53,853 nt of DNA from Nostocoides japonicum T1-X7 (GCF_001046855.1 NZ_HF570958.1:405183-459035); one strand, 5' to 3'. Positions 26,791 to 35,674 are shown, numbered from the stretch's first letter. Made by a program: numbers and translations. The notes: a model not told the origin generated them from the sequence alone.

Positions 26791-27641
26791 GAGGGGTCAC
26801 CTCCGGCGAGCCCGACGAGCGCGGCGAGCTGGGCGACGACGTCGGCGAGCGCCTCCCGGGCGGGGCGCAGGTAGCGCCGCGGGTCGACGAGCCTCTCGTC
26901 CTCGGCGAGGGTGGCCCGGACGGCCCCCGTGAAGGCGACGTTGAGGATCGTCCCGATGTTGATCTTCACCATCCCCGCGCCCACCGCGGCTCGGAGCTGG
27001 TCGTCGGGGACGCCCGAGGAGCCGTGGAGGACGAGCGGCACGGGAAGGGCCTCGGCGAGGGCGGCGACGAGGTCGAGGTCGAGCGCCGACGTCCGGTCGG
27101 TCATCGCGTGCGAGCTGCCGACGGCGACGGCCAGCGTGTCGACCCCGGTCGCCGCGACGAACGCCTGGGCTTCGCCAGGATCGGTCCGGACCCCGGGCGC
27201 GTGGGCGCCGTCCTTGCCGCCGACCTTGCCGAGCTCGGCCTCGAGGTAGAGGCCCCGGTCGTGAGCCCAGTCGGCCGCCGCCCTCGTCGCGGCCACGTTG
27301 TCCGCATACTCGAGATGCGAGGCGTCGAACATGACCGAGCTGAGCCCTGCATCGGCCGTCTCGTGAAGAAGATCGACGCTCTCGACATGGTCGAGGTGGA
27401 TCGAGAGGTCGGCTCCGGAGCCCTCGGCGACGGCGACGGTCGCCGCCGCGAGCGGTCGGAGCGCACCACCGTGGTAGCGCACGGCGTTCTCGCTGATCTG
27501 GAGGATCGCGGGGGTGCCCGCCCGCTCGGCGCCGGCGGCGATCGCCTCGGCGTGCTCGAGGGTGATGACGTTGAAGGCGGCGACGCCGTGGCCGGCGGAC
27601 TGCGCTCGGGCGACGAGGTCGGCCGTCGTGACGAGAGGCAT
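26787..27641 (-). CDS. Class II ketose-bisphosphate aldolase (fructose/tagatose type)
   Basis: 284 residues. GHGVAAFNVITLEHAEAIAAGA at the start and SIHLDHVESVDLL (zinc His and catalytic Asp) identify the family. EAELGKVGGKDGAH, GSSHAMT and VPLVLHGSSGVPDDQL give the other zinc His residues and the glycine-rich phosphate site. AGMVKINIGT is the second phosphate-binding motif. It splits a ketose 1,6-bisphosphate into dihydroxyacetone phosphate and glyceraldehyde 3-phosphate. Gat/Kba-type tagatose aldolases and FbaA-type enzymes are hard to separate by eye; neighbours favour a dedicated catabolic role. Confidence 0.9.
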   Translation of the reverse strand: MPLVTTADLVARAQSAGHGVAAFNVITLEHAEAIAAGAERAGTPAILQISENAVRYHGGALRPLAAATVAVAEGSGADLSIHLDHVESVDLLHETADAGLSSVMFDASHLEYADNVAATRAAADWAHDRGLYLEAELGKVGGKDGAHAPGVRTDPGEAQAFVAATGVDTLAVAVGSSHAMTDRTSALDLDLVAALAEALPVPLVLHGSSGVPDDQLRAAVGAGMVKINIGTILNVAFTGAVRATLAEDERLVDPRRYLRPAREALADVVAQLAALVGLAGGDPS

Positions 27642-27774
27642 GGTGGCTCCTGATGCTGCTGGGCTCGTGCGGTCGTGGGATGCGATGCGGTTGCGTGTGC
27701 GGTGCGGTCGCTCGGGAAGCGGTGGTCGTGGGTGCGGGGCAGGTGGTCGGTGTGTCCGGTGCGATGCTCGCGGC

Positions 27775-29112
27775 TCAGGTGGTCGCCGCTGTCGGTAGGT
27801 CGGGAAGGTCGGCGTAGGTCCCGTCGGCGAGGCCGGCGAGGAGCGCGGCGCCGCGGCAGCCGGCCTCGGCCGTCGTCGCGCGACGGACAGGCCCGACGCT
27901 CGCGGCCTTGGCGCTCATGAAGGTCGTGCTGTGCGTCCAGCCTCCGGCGACGACGACCTCGCCGCGGGGACCGGTGGCCCTGGTCAGCACGTCGCTCAGT
28001 GCGGCGGACTGCCCGCTCACGCCCTTCGTCGCGGCTCGCCAGACGGTGCCGGGCTCGGCCGCGCGGTCAATCGTCACGTCACCCGCGCCGGGTCCGAGCG
28101 TCACGGCGTCCGGCACGTCGGGCGCGGAGGCGGCGAGCCGGTCGAGCTCGGCGAGCCCGTCCCGCTCGACCCCGAGTGCGGCGAGGACCTTGCCGAGGAC
28201 GAGGCCGCCCTGGGTCGCTCCGAGGAGGCACCAGCGCTCGCGGACGGCGCTCCAGCCGACGGTGACGCCCTGCCTCGCGAGGTCCTCGACGACGTCCTCG
28301 GCGAGTCCGGGTGTCGCGGTCCGCAGGAGGGCCTCCGCCGTGCCGCACGAGACGAACTCGTCGCCGGGAGCGTGGCAGCCGAGGCCGATCGCCGCCGCCT
28401 GGTGGTCATGCCCGGCGAGGGTGAGGACGGCACCGTCGACGGCGGCGAGGGGGCCGCTCGTGCGGGCCCTCCCCACCGGCGTGCCGGCGCTGACGAGGTT
28501 GGCGAGGAGGCCCGCGTGGGCCCCGGACCACTCCATCGCCTCGGTCCACGGCTCTGCGGTATGCAGGTCGAGCCACCCCGTCCGGGAGGCGAGGGACAGC
28601 TCGCTGGCCGGCTCGCCGCCGAGTCCGCGGACGACCCACTCCGCGATGCTGTAGCGGCGACGGGCTCGCGCGGTGGCGGGGACGTGGTCGCGGAGCCAGC
28701 GGTGCTTCGTCAGGCTCCACTGGGTCCACAGCGGCAGGCCGGTCCGCCGGGAGAACCGCGAGCCGCCGAGGTCGCGGATGAGGACCTCGAGCTCCGCTTC
28801 GTCCCGGTGGTCGTGCCAGGCGATGACCGGCGCGAGCGGGGTGTCCGCCGCATCGGTGAGGACACCCGACTCCGCCATGCTCGCGACGCCGATGGCGCTC
28901 ACCCGGTCGTCCGGGCACTGCTGCAGAGCCTCCGCGAGAGCGCTCCGGGCCGCGTCGAGGACGAGCCGTCCCGAGGTCTCCGCCCCCGCCCCGGTCTGCG
29001 TCCAGACGGTGGGGGCGCGTCCGACGGCGAGCTCCTCGCCGTCGGGCGTCATCAGGAGCGCCTTGACCGACGTCGTGCCGACATCGACTCCGGCGAGCAG
29101 TGACCGCGCCAT
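27775..29112 (-). CDS. FGGY-family carbohydrate kinase (xylulokinase-like)
   Basis: 445 residues from ATG 29112; GGAGG lies 6 nt before it. A GTG four codons upstream (29124) is possible but has no ribosome site. LLAGVDVGTTSVKALLMTPDG is the phosphate-1 loop. PVIAWHDHRDEAELE and TLAGHDHQAAAIGLG carry the substrate and catalytic Asp. EVVVAGGWTHSTTFMSAKA is the adenosine loop. It phosphorylates a sugar, probably the ketose made by the polyol dehydrogenase, with ATP. It is first in the DeoR operon; 133 bp without a gene separate it from the aldolase. Confidence 0.88.
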   Translation of the reverse strand: MARSLLAGVDVGTTSVKALLMTPDGEELAVGRAPTVWTQTGAGAETSGRLVLDAARSALAEALQQCPDDRVSAIGVASMAESGVLTDAADTPLAPVIAWHDHRDEAELEVLIRDLGGSRFSRRTGLPLWTQWSLTKHRWLRDHVPATARARRRYSIAEWVVRGLGGEPASELSLASRTGWLDLHTAEPWTEAMEWSGAHAGLLANLVSAGTPVGRARTSGPLAAVDGAVLTLAGHDHQAAAIGLGCHAPGDEFVSCGTAEALLRTATPGLAEDVVEDLARQGVTVGWSAVRERWCLLGATQGGLVLGKVLAALGVERDGLAELDRLAASAPDVPDAVTLGPGAGDVTIDRAAEPGTVWRAATKGVSGQSAALSDVLTRATGPRGEVVVAGGWTHSTTFMSAKAASVGPVRRATTAEAGCRGAALLAGLADGTYADLPDLPTAATT

Positions 29113-29131
29113 CCACGCCTCCACACATGCG

Positions 29132-29161
29132 TTTGATTGGATTTCGTTGGATCTTGTTGTA
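29132..29161. promoter_or_regulatory. DeoR-type operator candidate: three direct decamer repeats
   Basis: TTTGATTGGA, TTTCGTTGGA and TCTTGTTGTA follow each other with exactly 10-bp period, one helical turn. The stretch is AT-rich and lies immediately upstream of the FGGY kinase start, the head of the operon whose last gene is the DeoR regulator. DeoR proteins commonly bind short direct repeats. Confidence 0.55.
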
Positions 29162-29242
29162 ACAGATGGAGCCCATCACCGTCAAGCACCCGGCGTTCCG
29201 TCGGTCGAGGCATTCGCGGACCGTCGTCGTCGGGTCCTCTCC

Positions 29243-29997
29243 TACCTCGACTCCCCGGCCGCCCCGCCGGTCGAGGTATCCAGTGACGTTCGGGTGGTCT
29301 CTCCGTACCTCGACTCCGCGGGCACCTCCACGGTTCGAGGTATCCAGTGACGCTCAGAGGAAGGCCGGATCTCCATGTACCTCGACTCCGTGGCCGTCCC
29401 TCCTGGTCGAGGTAATGGGGGACTCCCGCCAGGTCTCTCCGTACCTCGACTCCGTGGCCGTCCCTCCGGTCGAGGTAAGGAGCGACGTTCGGGTGGTCTT
29501 CCTGTACCTCGATCCCGCCAGTGTCCCGCCCGGTCGAGGTATCCAGCGACGCTCAGAGGAAGGCCGGGTCTCCCTGTACCTCGACTCCGTGGCTGCCCTC
29601 CCGGTCGAGGTATCGAGCGACCTCCAGAGGGTCTTCCCGCACCTCGACCCCGCGGCCATCCCTCCGGTCGAGGTATCGAGCGACGTTCGGGTGGTCTCTC
29701 CGTACCTCGACTCCGCGGGCGTCCCTCCGGTCGAGGTATCGAGCGACGTTCGGGTGGTCTTCCTGTACCTCCACTCCAGCACTGCCCGGCGGGTGGAGGT
29801 AATTGGTGGCCTCCGCACGGTCGCTAGATACCTCGACTCCCGCGTTCCCCTGGCGGTTAGAGGTATCTCATGACGTTGACGTAGTGCTTGACGCCGGATA
29901 CCTCGACTTCCCTGCGGTCCCGCCGGTCGAGGTATCCGGTGACGTTCGGGTGGTCTTTCCGTACCTCGACTCCGGGGGCGCACCGCCGGTCAAGGTA
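29243..29997. repeat. Array of twelve regularly spaced hairpin units
   Basis: Each unit is about 36 bp: arm TACCTCGAC, an 18-19 bp GC-rich centre, then arm GTCGAGGTA. Units begin at 29243, 29306, 29378, 29442, 29505, 29577, 29640, 29703, 29766, 29829, 29899 and 29962, mostly 63 bp apart (two at 72). Between them a conserved linker occurs in a short form (GACGTTCGGGTGGTCTCTCC) and a long form (GACGCTCAGAGGAAGGCC). In unit 9 both arms change together (TACCTCCAC / GTGGAGGTA), which keeps pairing. Units 10 and 12 are imperfect. The array fills most of the 1-kb gap between divergent genes, and no gene is supported inside it. Confidence 0.85.
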
Positions 29998-30108
29998 TCC
30001 AGCGGAGTCCCATGACCACGCCACGCTTCGGAAGCCGACCATCTCTCCGGGCGGCGTCCAGGGTGGACCCGTGTTTACGTCCGCGTCCGGGCATGGTTCG
30101 CTGGTGCC

Positions 30109-31122
30109 GTGCCCGGCGACGGGGCCGATTCGCGCCCACCCCACGACCCCGCCTCGGCGCAGGCTGCCCGGCAGGACTCCGCGCCGGCGAGTCCTGCGGC
30201 CCAGGACCCGGGCAGCTCTGCGACTCAGGATCCCGCGAGCCCCGCGGCCCAGGACCCGGCGAGCCCTGCGGCCCAGGACCCGGCGAGTCCCGCGGCCCAG
30301 GACCCGGCGAGCCCCGCTGCCCAGGATCCCGCCAGCTCTGCGACCGAGGATCAGGGCTCCGAAGGTCAAGTGGCGGGCGACCCCACCCCAGGCTCGACTC
30401 CGCCGGTGGAGGCATCACACCCGAGTGGGGCCTGGCATGCCCCGGAGGGCCGCACCTCGGGCAGCCCCTCCCCGGGCAGCCCCTCCCCGGTCAGCCCCGC
30501 CGTCACCGCGGCACGCGCCCACCTGGCCGAGGGACGGCTGTGGAAGGCGCGGGATGTGCTCGTCGACCGGGTCGCCGAGCATCACGACATCGTGGCCCTC
30601 GACCTGCTCGGGCAGGTGCTTCACGACATGGGCGATCTCCCGGCGGCCGGCGCGGTGTGGTTCGGGACGCGGCGTCAGGGCGACGACGTCGACGCCTCCG
30701 TCGCAGCGTGGCGCGACCGGTACGACGACGACTTCGTCGCGATGTGGCGCAGCCTGCCCCGCTCGGTGCGGATCCACCCCGGGTCCCGCCGGCTCGAGGC
30801 GCTCCGCGAGCGGGCCCGGCAGGCCTCGTCCGACGTCATCGAGCGCGGACGCCCGGATCCGCGGTCACCGGCTCACCCGCATACCGACCCGGCATCCGCT
30901 CCGCACGGTGACGCATCACCCCGTGACCGAGGCGAGGAGGCCCTCTCCCGGCCGCCGCTCGACGGGTCCTCCCAGGCGCCGGACGGCACGGTCGGCGAAC
31001 CCGAGGGTGGCTCGGGTGGCGGGTTCGATGCGGCGACCCTCATCGCGTGGGTCCTCGCCGCCGTCTTCGTCGTCTGCGCGATCATCGGGCTCGTCACCGT
31101 CCTGCGGTGGATCGTGCCCTGA
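30109..31122 (+). CDS. DUF6584-like protein with octapeptide repeats and C-terminal membrane anchor
   Basis: 337 residues from GTG 30109. Residues about 20-85 are a low-complexity tail built from seven copies of PASPAAQD-like octapeptides. Residues about 130-240 resemble DUF6584, a short helical TPR-like domain: ARAHLAEGRLWKARDVLVD, LDLLGQVLHDMGDLPAAGAVW and AWRDRYDDDFVAMWRSLPRS. A disordered Pro/Ser stretch follows. One membrane helix (IAWVLAAVFVVCAIIGLVTV) ends the protein, so the domain would be tail-anchored facing the cytosol. No function is known. It converges closely with the GNAT gene. Confidence 0.7.
   Translation: MPGDGADSRPPHDPASAQAARQDSAPASPAAQDPGSSATQDPASPAAQDPASPAAQDPASPAAQDPASPAAQDPASSATEDQGSEGQVAGDPTPGSTPPVEASHPSGAWHAPEGRTSGSPSPGSPSPVSPAVTAARAHLAEGRLWKARDVLVDRVAEHHDIVALDLLGQVLHDMGDLPAAGAVWFGTRRQGDDVDASVAAWRDRYDDDFVAMWRSLPRSVRIHPGSRRLEALRERARQASSDVIERGRPDPRSPAHPHTDPASAPHGDASPRDRGEEALSRPPLDGSSQAPDGTVGEPEGGSGGGFDAATLIAWVLAAVFVVCAIIGLVTVLRWIVP
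30184..30351 (+). repeat. 24-bp coding tandem repeat (seven units)
   Basis: Units such as GCGGCCCAGGACCCGGCGAG plus four bases repeat seven times with small changes, encoding the PASPAAQD octapeptides. The outer copies are more divergent (PGSSATQD, PASSATED). Such arrays change length by slippage. Confidence 0.85.
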
Positions 31123-31126
31123 GGCG

Positions 31127-31897
31127 TCAGCCGACGATGCAGGCGGTTGCGACGCGCCGGAATCCGACGCGTTCGTAGACCCTCGCCACGGCGTCGTCCT
31201 GGGCCGAGAGGAAGCACGTCGTCACGCCACGGTCGCCCGCGTCGGTGGCCAGCTCGGCCGCGATCGCCGCGCCGAGGCCCCGCCGCCGGGCGGACGGCAG
31301 GACCGCGATCCCCATGAGCTCGGTCGTCTCGCCGCGCGGACTGTGGCTCCCTCCTCCGACGGGCCGACCGAGCTCGCCGTCCTCGAGTTCGAAGGCTCCG
31401 ACGTATGCCGTGAGCCCGCGCTCGATGGCGTCCGGCCAGTTGCCGACGGGAGCCTGCGCCACCTCCTCGCTGCCCGCGAAGCCGGCGTCCACCGCGCCGA
31501 CGACCTCCCCGAGATGGCGCGAGTCCGGGGGCATGAGCTCCAACGCATACCCGTGGGGCGGCTCGGGAGCGACCGGCTCGTCGAGGACGAGGATCGGGCA
31601 GACCTCGACGTCGAGCCCGGCCTCGCGGGCGGCGGGCAGGAGCGTCGGGGTCGTCTCGTCGACCCACTCGAGCTTCCGGGGCACCCCGATCTCGTCCTGG
31701 CGCGCCAGCGTGGCCAGGACGTCGTGGACGGTCACCTCGGCGTCGAGGCCCAGCCGCGGCCGCGCGTAGTAGGGATGCCCGCCCTCGCCGCGGCGGACGA
31801 AGAGGGTGAGCGGACCGATCTCCTCCGTCGTCGCGAATGCCCGGGGCACAGTGTCGTAGTAGGCCTCGAGGGTGGCGAGCAGGTCCGTGATGCGCAT
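31127..31897 (-). CDS. GNAT-family N-acetyltransferase
   Basis: 256 residues. The C-terminal half is the GNAT core: ELMGIAVLPSARRRGLGAAIAAEL is the acetyl-CoA loop with the R-R-x-G-x-G/A signature. TCFLSAQDDAVARVYERVGFRRVAT is the last strand-helix pair. The N-terminal 120 residues form a second, degenerate domain with HPYYARPRLG and no CoA loop. Substrate unknown. It is single on the minus strand, only five bases from the convergent DUF6584 gene. Confidence 0.85.
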   Translation of the reverse strand: MRITDLLATLEAYYDTVPRAFATTEEIGPLTLFVRRGEGGHPYYARPRLGLDAEVTVHDVLATLARQDEIGVPRKLEWVDETTPTLLPAAREAGLDVEVCPILVLDEPVAPEPPHGYALELMPPDSRHLGEVVGAVDAGFAGSEEVAQAPVGNWPDAIERGLTAYVGAFELEDGELGRPVGGGSHSPRGETTELMGIAVLPSARRRGLGAAIAAELATDAGDRGVTTCFLSAQDDAVARVYERVGFRRVATACIVG

Positions 31898-32090
31898 ACG
31901 TCAGTGTGCTCCCGGCGCGTCGTCGGAGGCCACCGCCTGGGCGCGTTCACCGGATGTCCAGGGACAACCCCTGGTCCCTCGCACGACGAGGCCTCGCCGG
32001 GGCCTGTCCCGTCCCTCCACCGATCGGTTGACGGGTTTCGTCGCCGGGGGGTTGATGCACCACGTCGCGGGTCTGCCGAGACTCGAGGGC

Positions 32091-33011
32091 ATGGCAGAGA
32101 CAGCGGTGGACGTCAAGGATCTCAGCAAGCGGTACGGCGATCGGGTCGTCGTCGACGATGTCGGCTTCGTCGTGGAGGCCGGGGAGATCTTCGGGATCCT
32201 CGGGCCCAACGGGGCCGGCAAGACGACGACGGTCGAGTCGATCGCGGGTCTGCGGATCGGCGACGCGGGATCGGTGCGGGTTCACGGCATCGACCCCTGG
32301 ACCGATCGCCGGTCCTTGACCCGCGTCCTCGGCATCCAGCTCCAGGAGAGCCGCCTGCAGCCGAAGATCACGGTTCGGGAGGCCCTCGAGCTGTGGTCGG
32401 CGCTCCACCCCGATCCCGAGCCGTGGCCCGGGCTCGCCGAACGCCTCGGGTTGGAGCCTCACCTCGACCAGCGCTTCGTGTCGCTGAGCGGTGGCCAGCA
32501 GCAGCGCCTGTCCATCGCGCTCGCGCTCGTCGGCCGGCCGCGGGTCGTCATCCTCGATGAGCTGAGCACAGGCCTCGACCCGCGTGCGCGCCGGGACGTG
32601 TGGCAGCTCGTGCGCGACGTGCGCGATGCCGGGGCCACCGTGCTCCTCGTGACCCACGCGATGGAGGAGGCGCAGGAGCTGTGCGACCGGATCGCCATCG
32701 TCGACCACGGCCGGATCACCGCACTCGACACTCCGGACGGACTCATCGAGGCGGCCGGAGCCCTGACGAGGACGTCGTTCGTTCCCTCCGCACCGACGGA
32801 TCTCGAGGCATTGCGCGCCATTCGCGGCGTCGCATCGGTCCGGCGCGCCGACGACCGCGTCGTGGTGGAGGGCATCGAGGACGCCGCCCTCGCGGTGCTG
32901 TCGGCGCTCGCCGGCCAGCAGGTCGTGCCGCACCGGCTCCGCGTGTCGGGCGCCACCCTCGACACCGCCTACCTCGACCTCACGGCCCACCCCGACAAGG
33001 AGTTCGCATGA
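32091..33011 (+). CDS. ABC transporter ATP-binding protein (exporter, antibiotic-resistance type)
   Basis: 306 residues. Walker A GPNGAGKTT (about 45), Q-loop QLQESRLQPKITV, signature SLSGGQQQRLSIALAL, Walker B VVILDELSTGLDPR (Ser where most relatives have Thr/Pro), and switch His in LLVTHAMEEAQ. The C-terminal 70 residues form the accessory domain of DrrA/CcmA-like exporters. It overlaps the permease start (ATGA) and is followed by a two-component system, the usual layout for drug or peptide sensing and export. Confidence 0.92.
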   Translation: MAETAVDVKDLSKRYGDRVVVDDVGFVVEAGEIFGILGPNGAGKTTTVESIAGLRIGDAGSVRVHGIDPWTDRRSLTRVLGIQLQESRLQPKITVREALELWSALHPDPEPWPGLAERLGLEPHLDQRFVSLSGGQQQRLSIALALVGRPRVVILDELSTGLDPRARRDVWQLVRDVRDAGATVLLVTHAMEEAQELCDRIAIVDHGRITALDTPDGLIEAAGALTRTSFVPSAPTDLEALRAIRGVASVRRADDRVVVEGIEDAALAVLSALAGQQVVPHRLRVSGATLDTAYLDLTAHPDKEFA

Positions 33012-33775
33012 GCACCACCACCACGACCACCACGACGACACCGGCTGCCGCCGTCCTGCGCACCGAGACTCGTCTCTTCCGACGCGAACCCGGCTCACTG
33101 TTCTGGATCCTCGTCTTCCCGACCGGCCTGCTGTGCATCCTCGGAGCCATCCCGGGCTTCCGTCTCGACAAGGCGGGGCTGGGTGGCTTCAGCGTCGTCG
33201 ACCTCTTCGTCCCGGTGTCGGTGCTCGTCTCGATGACGCTCGCGGCCGTCCAGGCCATGCCGCCGGTGCTCCTGGCCTACCGGGAGGCCGGTGTGCTCCG
33301 CCGACTGCGGACGACACCCGTGCAGCCGGCGACGCTGCTGGGCGCACAGGCCCTCCTGCATGCCGGTGCCGTCGTCCTCTCCTCGGCGCTGGTCGTGTCC
33401 GTCGGCAGGCTGGCATTCGGCACCCCGCTTCCGGGGTCCTGGCCGGGGTATGCGCTGGCCTACCTCCTGGCGCTCGCCGCCGTCTTCTCGATCGGCTCCC
33501 TCATCACGGCACTGTCACCGAACACGCGCATCGGCTCGGCCGTGAGCACGGTCGTGGTGTTCCCCCTCCTGTTCACCGCGGGGGTCTGGCTCCCCGTCCA
33601 GGCGATGCCGCACCTGTTGCGCGACATCGTCGATCTCACTCCGCTGGGCGGCGCGTCCGAGGCGATGACCGAGGCCATGGCCGGCCACTTCCCGGCAGGC
33701 TCGCATCTGCTCGTGACCGCCCTCTGGGTGGTCGTCGTCGGCGCCGTCTCGGTGCGCACCTTCCGCTGGGAGTGA
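33008..33775 (+). CDS. ABC-2 type transporter permease
   Basis: 255 residues. A run of about nine Thr residues follows the start. Six helices follow, with the ABC-2 pattern YREAGVLRRLRTTPVQPATLLGAQ in the cytoplasmic coupling loop. The LTPLGGASEAM segment precedes the last helix. It forms the membrane part of the exporter with the ATPase upstream. Confidence 0.9.
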   Translation: MSTTTTTTTTTPAAAVLRTETRLFRREPGSLFWILVFPTGLLCILGAIPGFRLDKAGLGGFSVVDLFVPVSVLVSMTLAAVQAMPPVLLAYREAGVLRRLRTTPVQPATLLGAQALLHAGAVVLSSALVVSVGRLAFGTPLPGSWPGYALAYLLALAAVFSIGSLITALSPNTRIGSAVSTVVVFPLLFTAGVWLPVQAMPHLLRDIVDLTPLGGASEAMTEAMAGHFPAGSHLLVTALWVVVVGAVSVRTFRWE

Positions 33776-33785
33776 GAAACTGGGC

Positions 33786-35039
33786 GTGATGTCGTCCGCT
33801 CCGACCAGCGTCGAGCTCAGCGAGTCGAGCGCCGAAGGCTGGGCCAGGAAGATCGAGCGCTACCTCCCGCTCGGTCTCCTCGGTGTGGCCACGGTCGCCG
33901 CCCTGGTGAGCGGCTCGGTGATCGGATGGCTCTCGCCCTGGCCACGGCTCGCTGGGCAGCTCGGGATCGCCGTCCTCGTCGGCCTCTGGTTGGCCCGGCG
34001 GATGGGTCGCCCGATGACCGTCCGGGCGTATGCCATCCGATCCGGCGCGGCCTTCGTCCTCACCGTGCTCAACCCCCTCTTCTGCATCTTCGCGTGGATC
34101 GGCTACACGGACGCCGACCGGGTCTTCCGGGGCCGCAGGCTCTGGACCGCGTTCGCCGCGACGGCCGTCACGATGGCGTTGGGGCAGTCCGGTGGCCTGC
34201 CGCGCTCGTGGGGCCAGGGGTTCCTGTTCATCGGACTGCTCGGCATCAACTTCGGCATCGCCTACGTGGTCGGGCGGCAGGTGCAACAGGAGAACCGGGT
34301 CAGTGCCGATCGCAAGGTCGCGATCACCGAGCTCGAACGCGCCAATGCGTCGCTGCACCAGGCGCTCGAGGAGAATGCCGCTCTGCACCGGACGATCGTC
34401 GACCAGGCTCGTGAAGCCGGCATACAGGCGGAGCGGCAGCGGCTCGCGCGGGAGATCCACGACACGATCGCGCAGTCGCTGGCCGGCATCCTCGCCCAGC
34501 TGCAGGCGGCCCGTGACAACACCGACCTGGTCGACGTGCGCCGCCGGATGGAGCGAGCCCTCGAGCTGGCGCGCGACTCGCTCGCGGACGCCCGCCGCTC
34601 GGTCATGGACCTCGCGCCGGCACCGCTCGCGGAGCACCCGCTCGCCGACGCGATCAATGCCCAGGTGGACGATTGGGCAGCCCATCACCCCGTCCGGGTC
34701 GACATGGTCGTCACCGGTGACGTGCGCGCCCTCCACCTCGAGGTCGAGGCGACGCTGCTGCGCATCGTCCAGGAGGCGCTGTCGAACATCGCGAAGCATG
34801 CCGCCGCCTCGAGGGTCGGCGTGACCCTCACCTATCTCGACGAGGAGGTCGCCCTCGACGTTCGCGACGACGGGGCCGGGTTCGACCCTCGCGGGCCCGT
34901 GACGTCGGGGTCGTTCGGCCTGCGCGGTATGCGGCAACGGGCCCAGCTGCTCGCCGGTGTCCTCGAGGTCGAGTCGGAGCCGGGTCACGGGACCGCCGTG
35001 TCGGTCCGGCTGCCCGCCATCGTGCAGGGGGCCGCATGA
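33786..35039 (+). CDS. Sensor histidine kinase, NarL/LiaS class (HisKA_3)
   Basis: 417 residues from GTG 33786 (ATG 33789 is equally possible). Four to five membrane helices lie in the first 160 residues with very short external loops, so the membrane itself may be sensed. A coiled coil (about 165-220) leads into RLAREIHDTIAQSLAGILAQLQ, the phospho-accepting His box. VEATLLRIVQEALSNIAKHA is the N box, DVRDDGAGFD the G1 box and GSFGLRGMRQRAQLL the G2 box. It overlaps the response regulator (ATGA) and probably controls the adjacent ABC exporter. Confidence 0.92.
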   Translation: MMSSAPTSVELSESSAEGWARKIERYLPLGLLGVATVAALVSGSVIGWLSPWPRLAGQLGIAVLVGLWLARRMGRPMTVRAYAIRSGAAFVLTVLNPLFCIFAWIGYTDADRVFRGRRLWTAFAATAVTMALGQSGGLPRSWGQGFLFIGLLGINFGIAYVVGRQVQQENRVSADRKVAITELERANASLHQALEENAALHRTIVDQAREAGIQAERQRLAREIHDTIAQSLAGILAQLQAARDNTDLVDVRRRMERALELARDSLADARRSVMDLAPAPLAEHPLADAINAQVDDWAAHHPVRVDMVVTGDVRALHLEVEATLLRIVQEALSNIAKHAAASRVGVTLTYLDEEVALDVRDDGAGFDPRGPVTSGSFGLRGMRQRAQLLAGVLEVESEPGHGTAVSVRLPAIVQGAA

Positions 35040-35659
35040 CGACCCGGATCCTCGTCGTCGACGACCACCCGGTGGTGCGCGACGGCGTGGCCGCCACCCT
35101 GGCGGCGGTCGACGCCTTCGAGGTCGTCGGCCAGGCCGCGGACGGGCTCGAGGCGCTGCGTCTCGTGGCGGCCCTCGACCCGGACGTCGTCGTCATGGAT
35201 CTGCGGATGCCGGGCGGCGGTGGGGTCGACGCCATTCGCGAGATGAAGCGGCGTGGCCTCCGGGCCGCCGTGCTCGTGCTGACCACCTTCGACACCGACT
35301 CGGCCACGGTGGCCGCCATCGAGGCGGGAGCGATCGGCTACCTGCTCAAGGACGCGTCGTCCGAGCAGCTCGTGTCCGGCATACGCGCGGCGGCCGCCGG
35401 CGAGACCGTGCTCTCACCCGCGGTGGCGACGCGGCTCGCCTCGCACGTGCGCGCACCCCACAGCACCGCGCTCAGCGCCCGCGAGCGCGAAGTGCTCGCC
35501 CTCGTCGCCCGGGGCACGACGAACCGGGCCATCGCCGAGCACCTCTTCGTCAGCGAAGCGACGGTGAAGACGCACCTGATCCACGTCTACGACAAGCTCG
35601 GTGTCAGCGACCGTGCCCAGGCCGTCGCCCGCGGCTACGAGCTGGGGATCCTCGGTTAG
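35036..35659 (+). CDS. Response regulator, NarL/FixJ family
   Basis: 207 residues. Receiver domain: ILVVDDHPVVRDG acidic pocket, phospho-acceptor Asp at about 55 in VVVMDLRMPGGGG, Thr in VLVLTTFDTD and Lys in GYLLKDAS. LuxR-type HTH at about 140-200: LSAREREVLALVARGTTNRA then EATVKTHLIHVYDKLGV. Partner of the kinase just upstream; it likely activates the ABC exporter operon. Confidence 0.94.
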   Translation: MTTRILVVDDHPVVRDGVAATLAAVDAFEVVGQAADGLEALRLVAALDPDVVVMDLRMPGGGGVDAIREMKRRGLRAAVLVLTTFDTDSATVAAIEAGAIGYLLKDASSEQLVSGIRAAAAGETVLSPAVATRLASHVRAPHSTALSAREREVLALVARGTTNRAIAEHLFVSEATVKTHLIHVYDKLGVSDRAQAVARGYELGILG

Positions 35660-35674
35660 GACTCACCGGGACCC

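Noticed and set aside
29166..29983. Long open frames across the hairpin array (for example 29166-29873 plus, 29354-29983 minus)
   Set aside because: Periods of 63 and 72 are multiples of three, which keeps frames open by chance. Two spacings (64, 70) shift frame, there is no ribosome site, and the paired arm changes argue for nucleic-acid structure.
29243..29997. CRISPR-like array (about 36-bp repeats at regular spacing)
   Set aside because: The segments between units are themselves conserved, the unit centres vary while the arms pair, and no cas gene is near.
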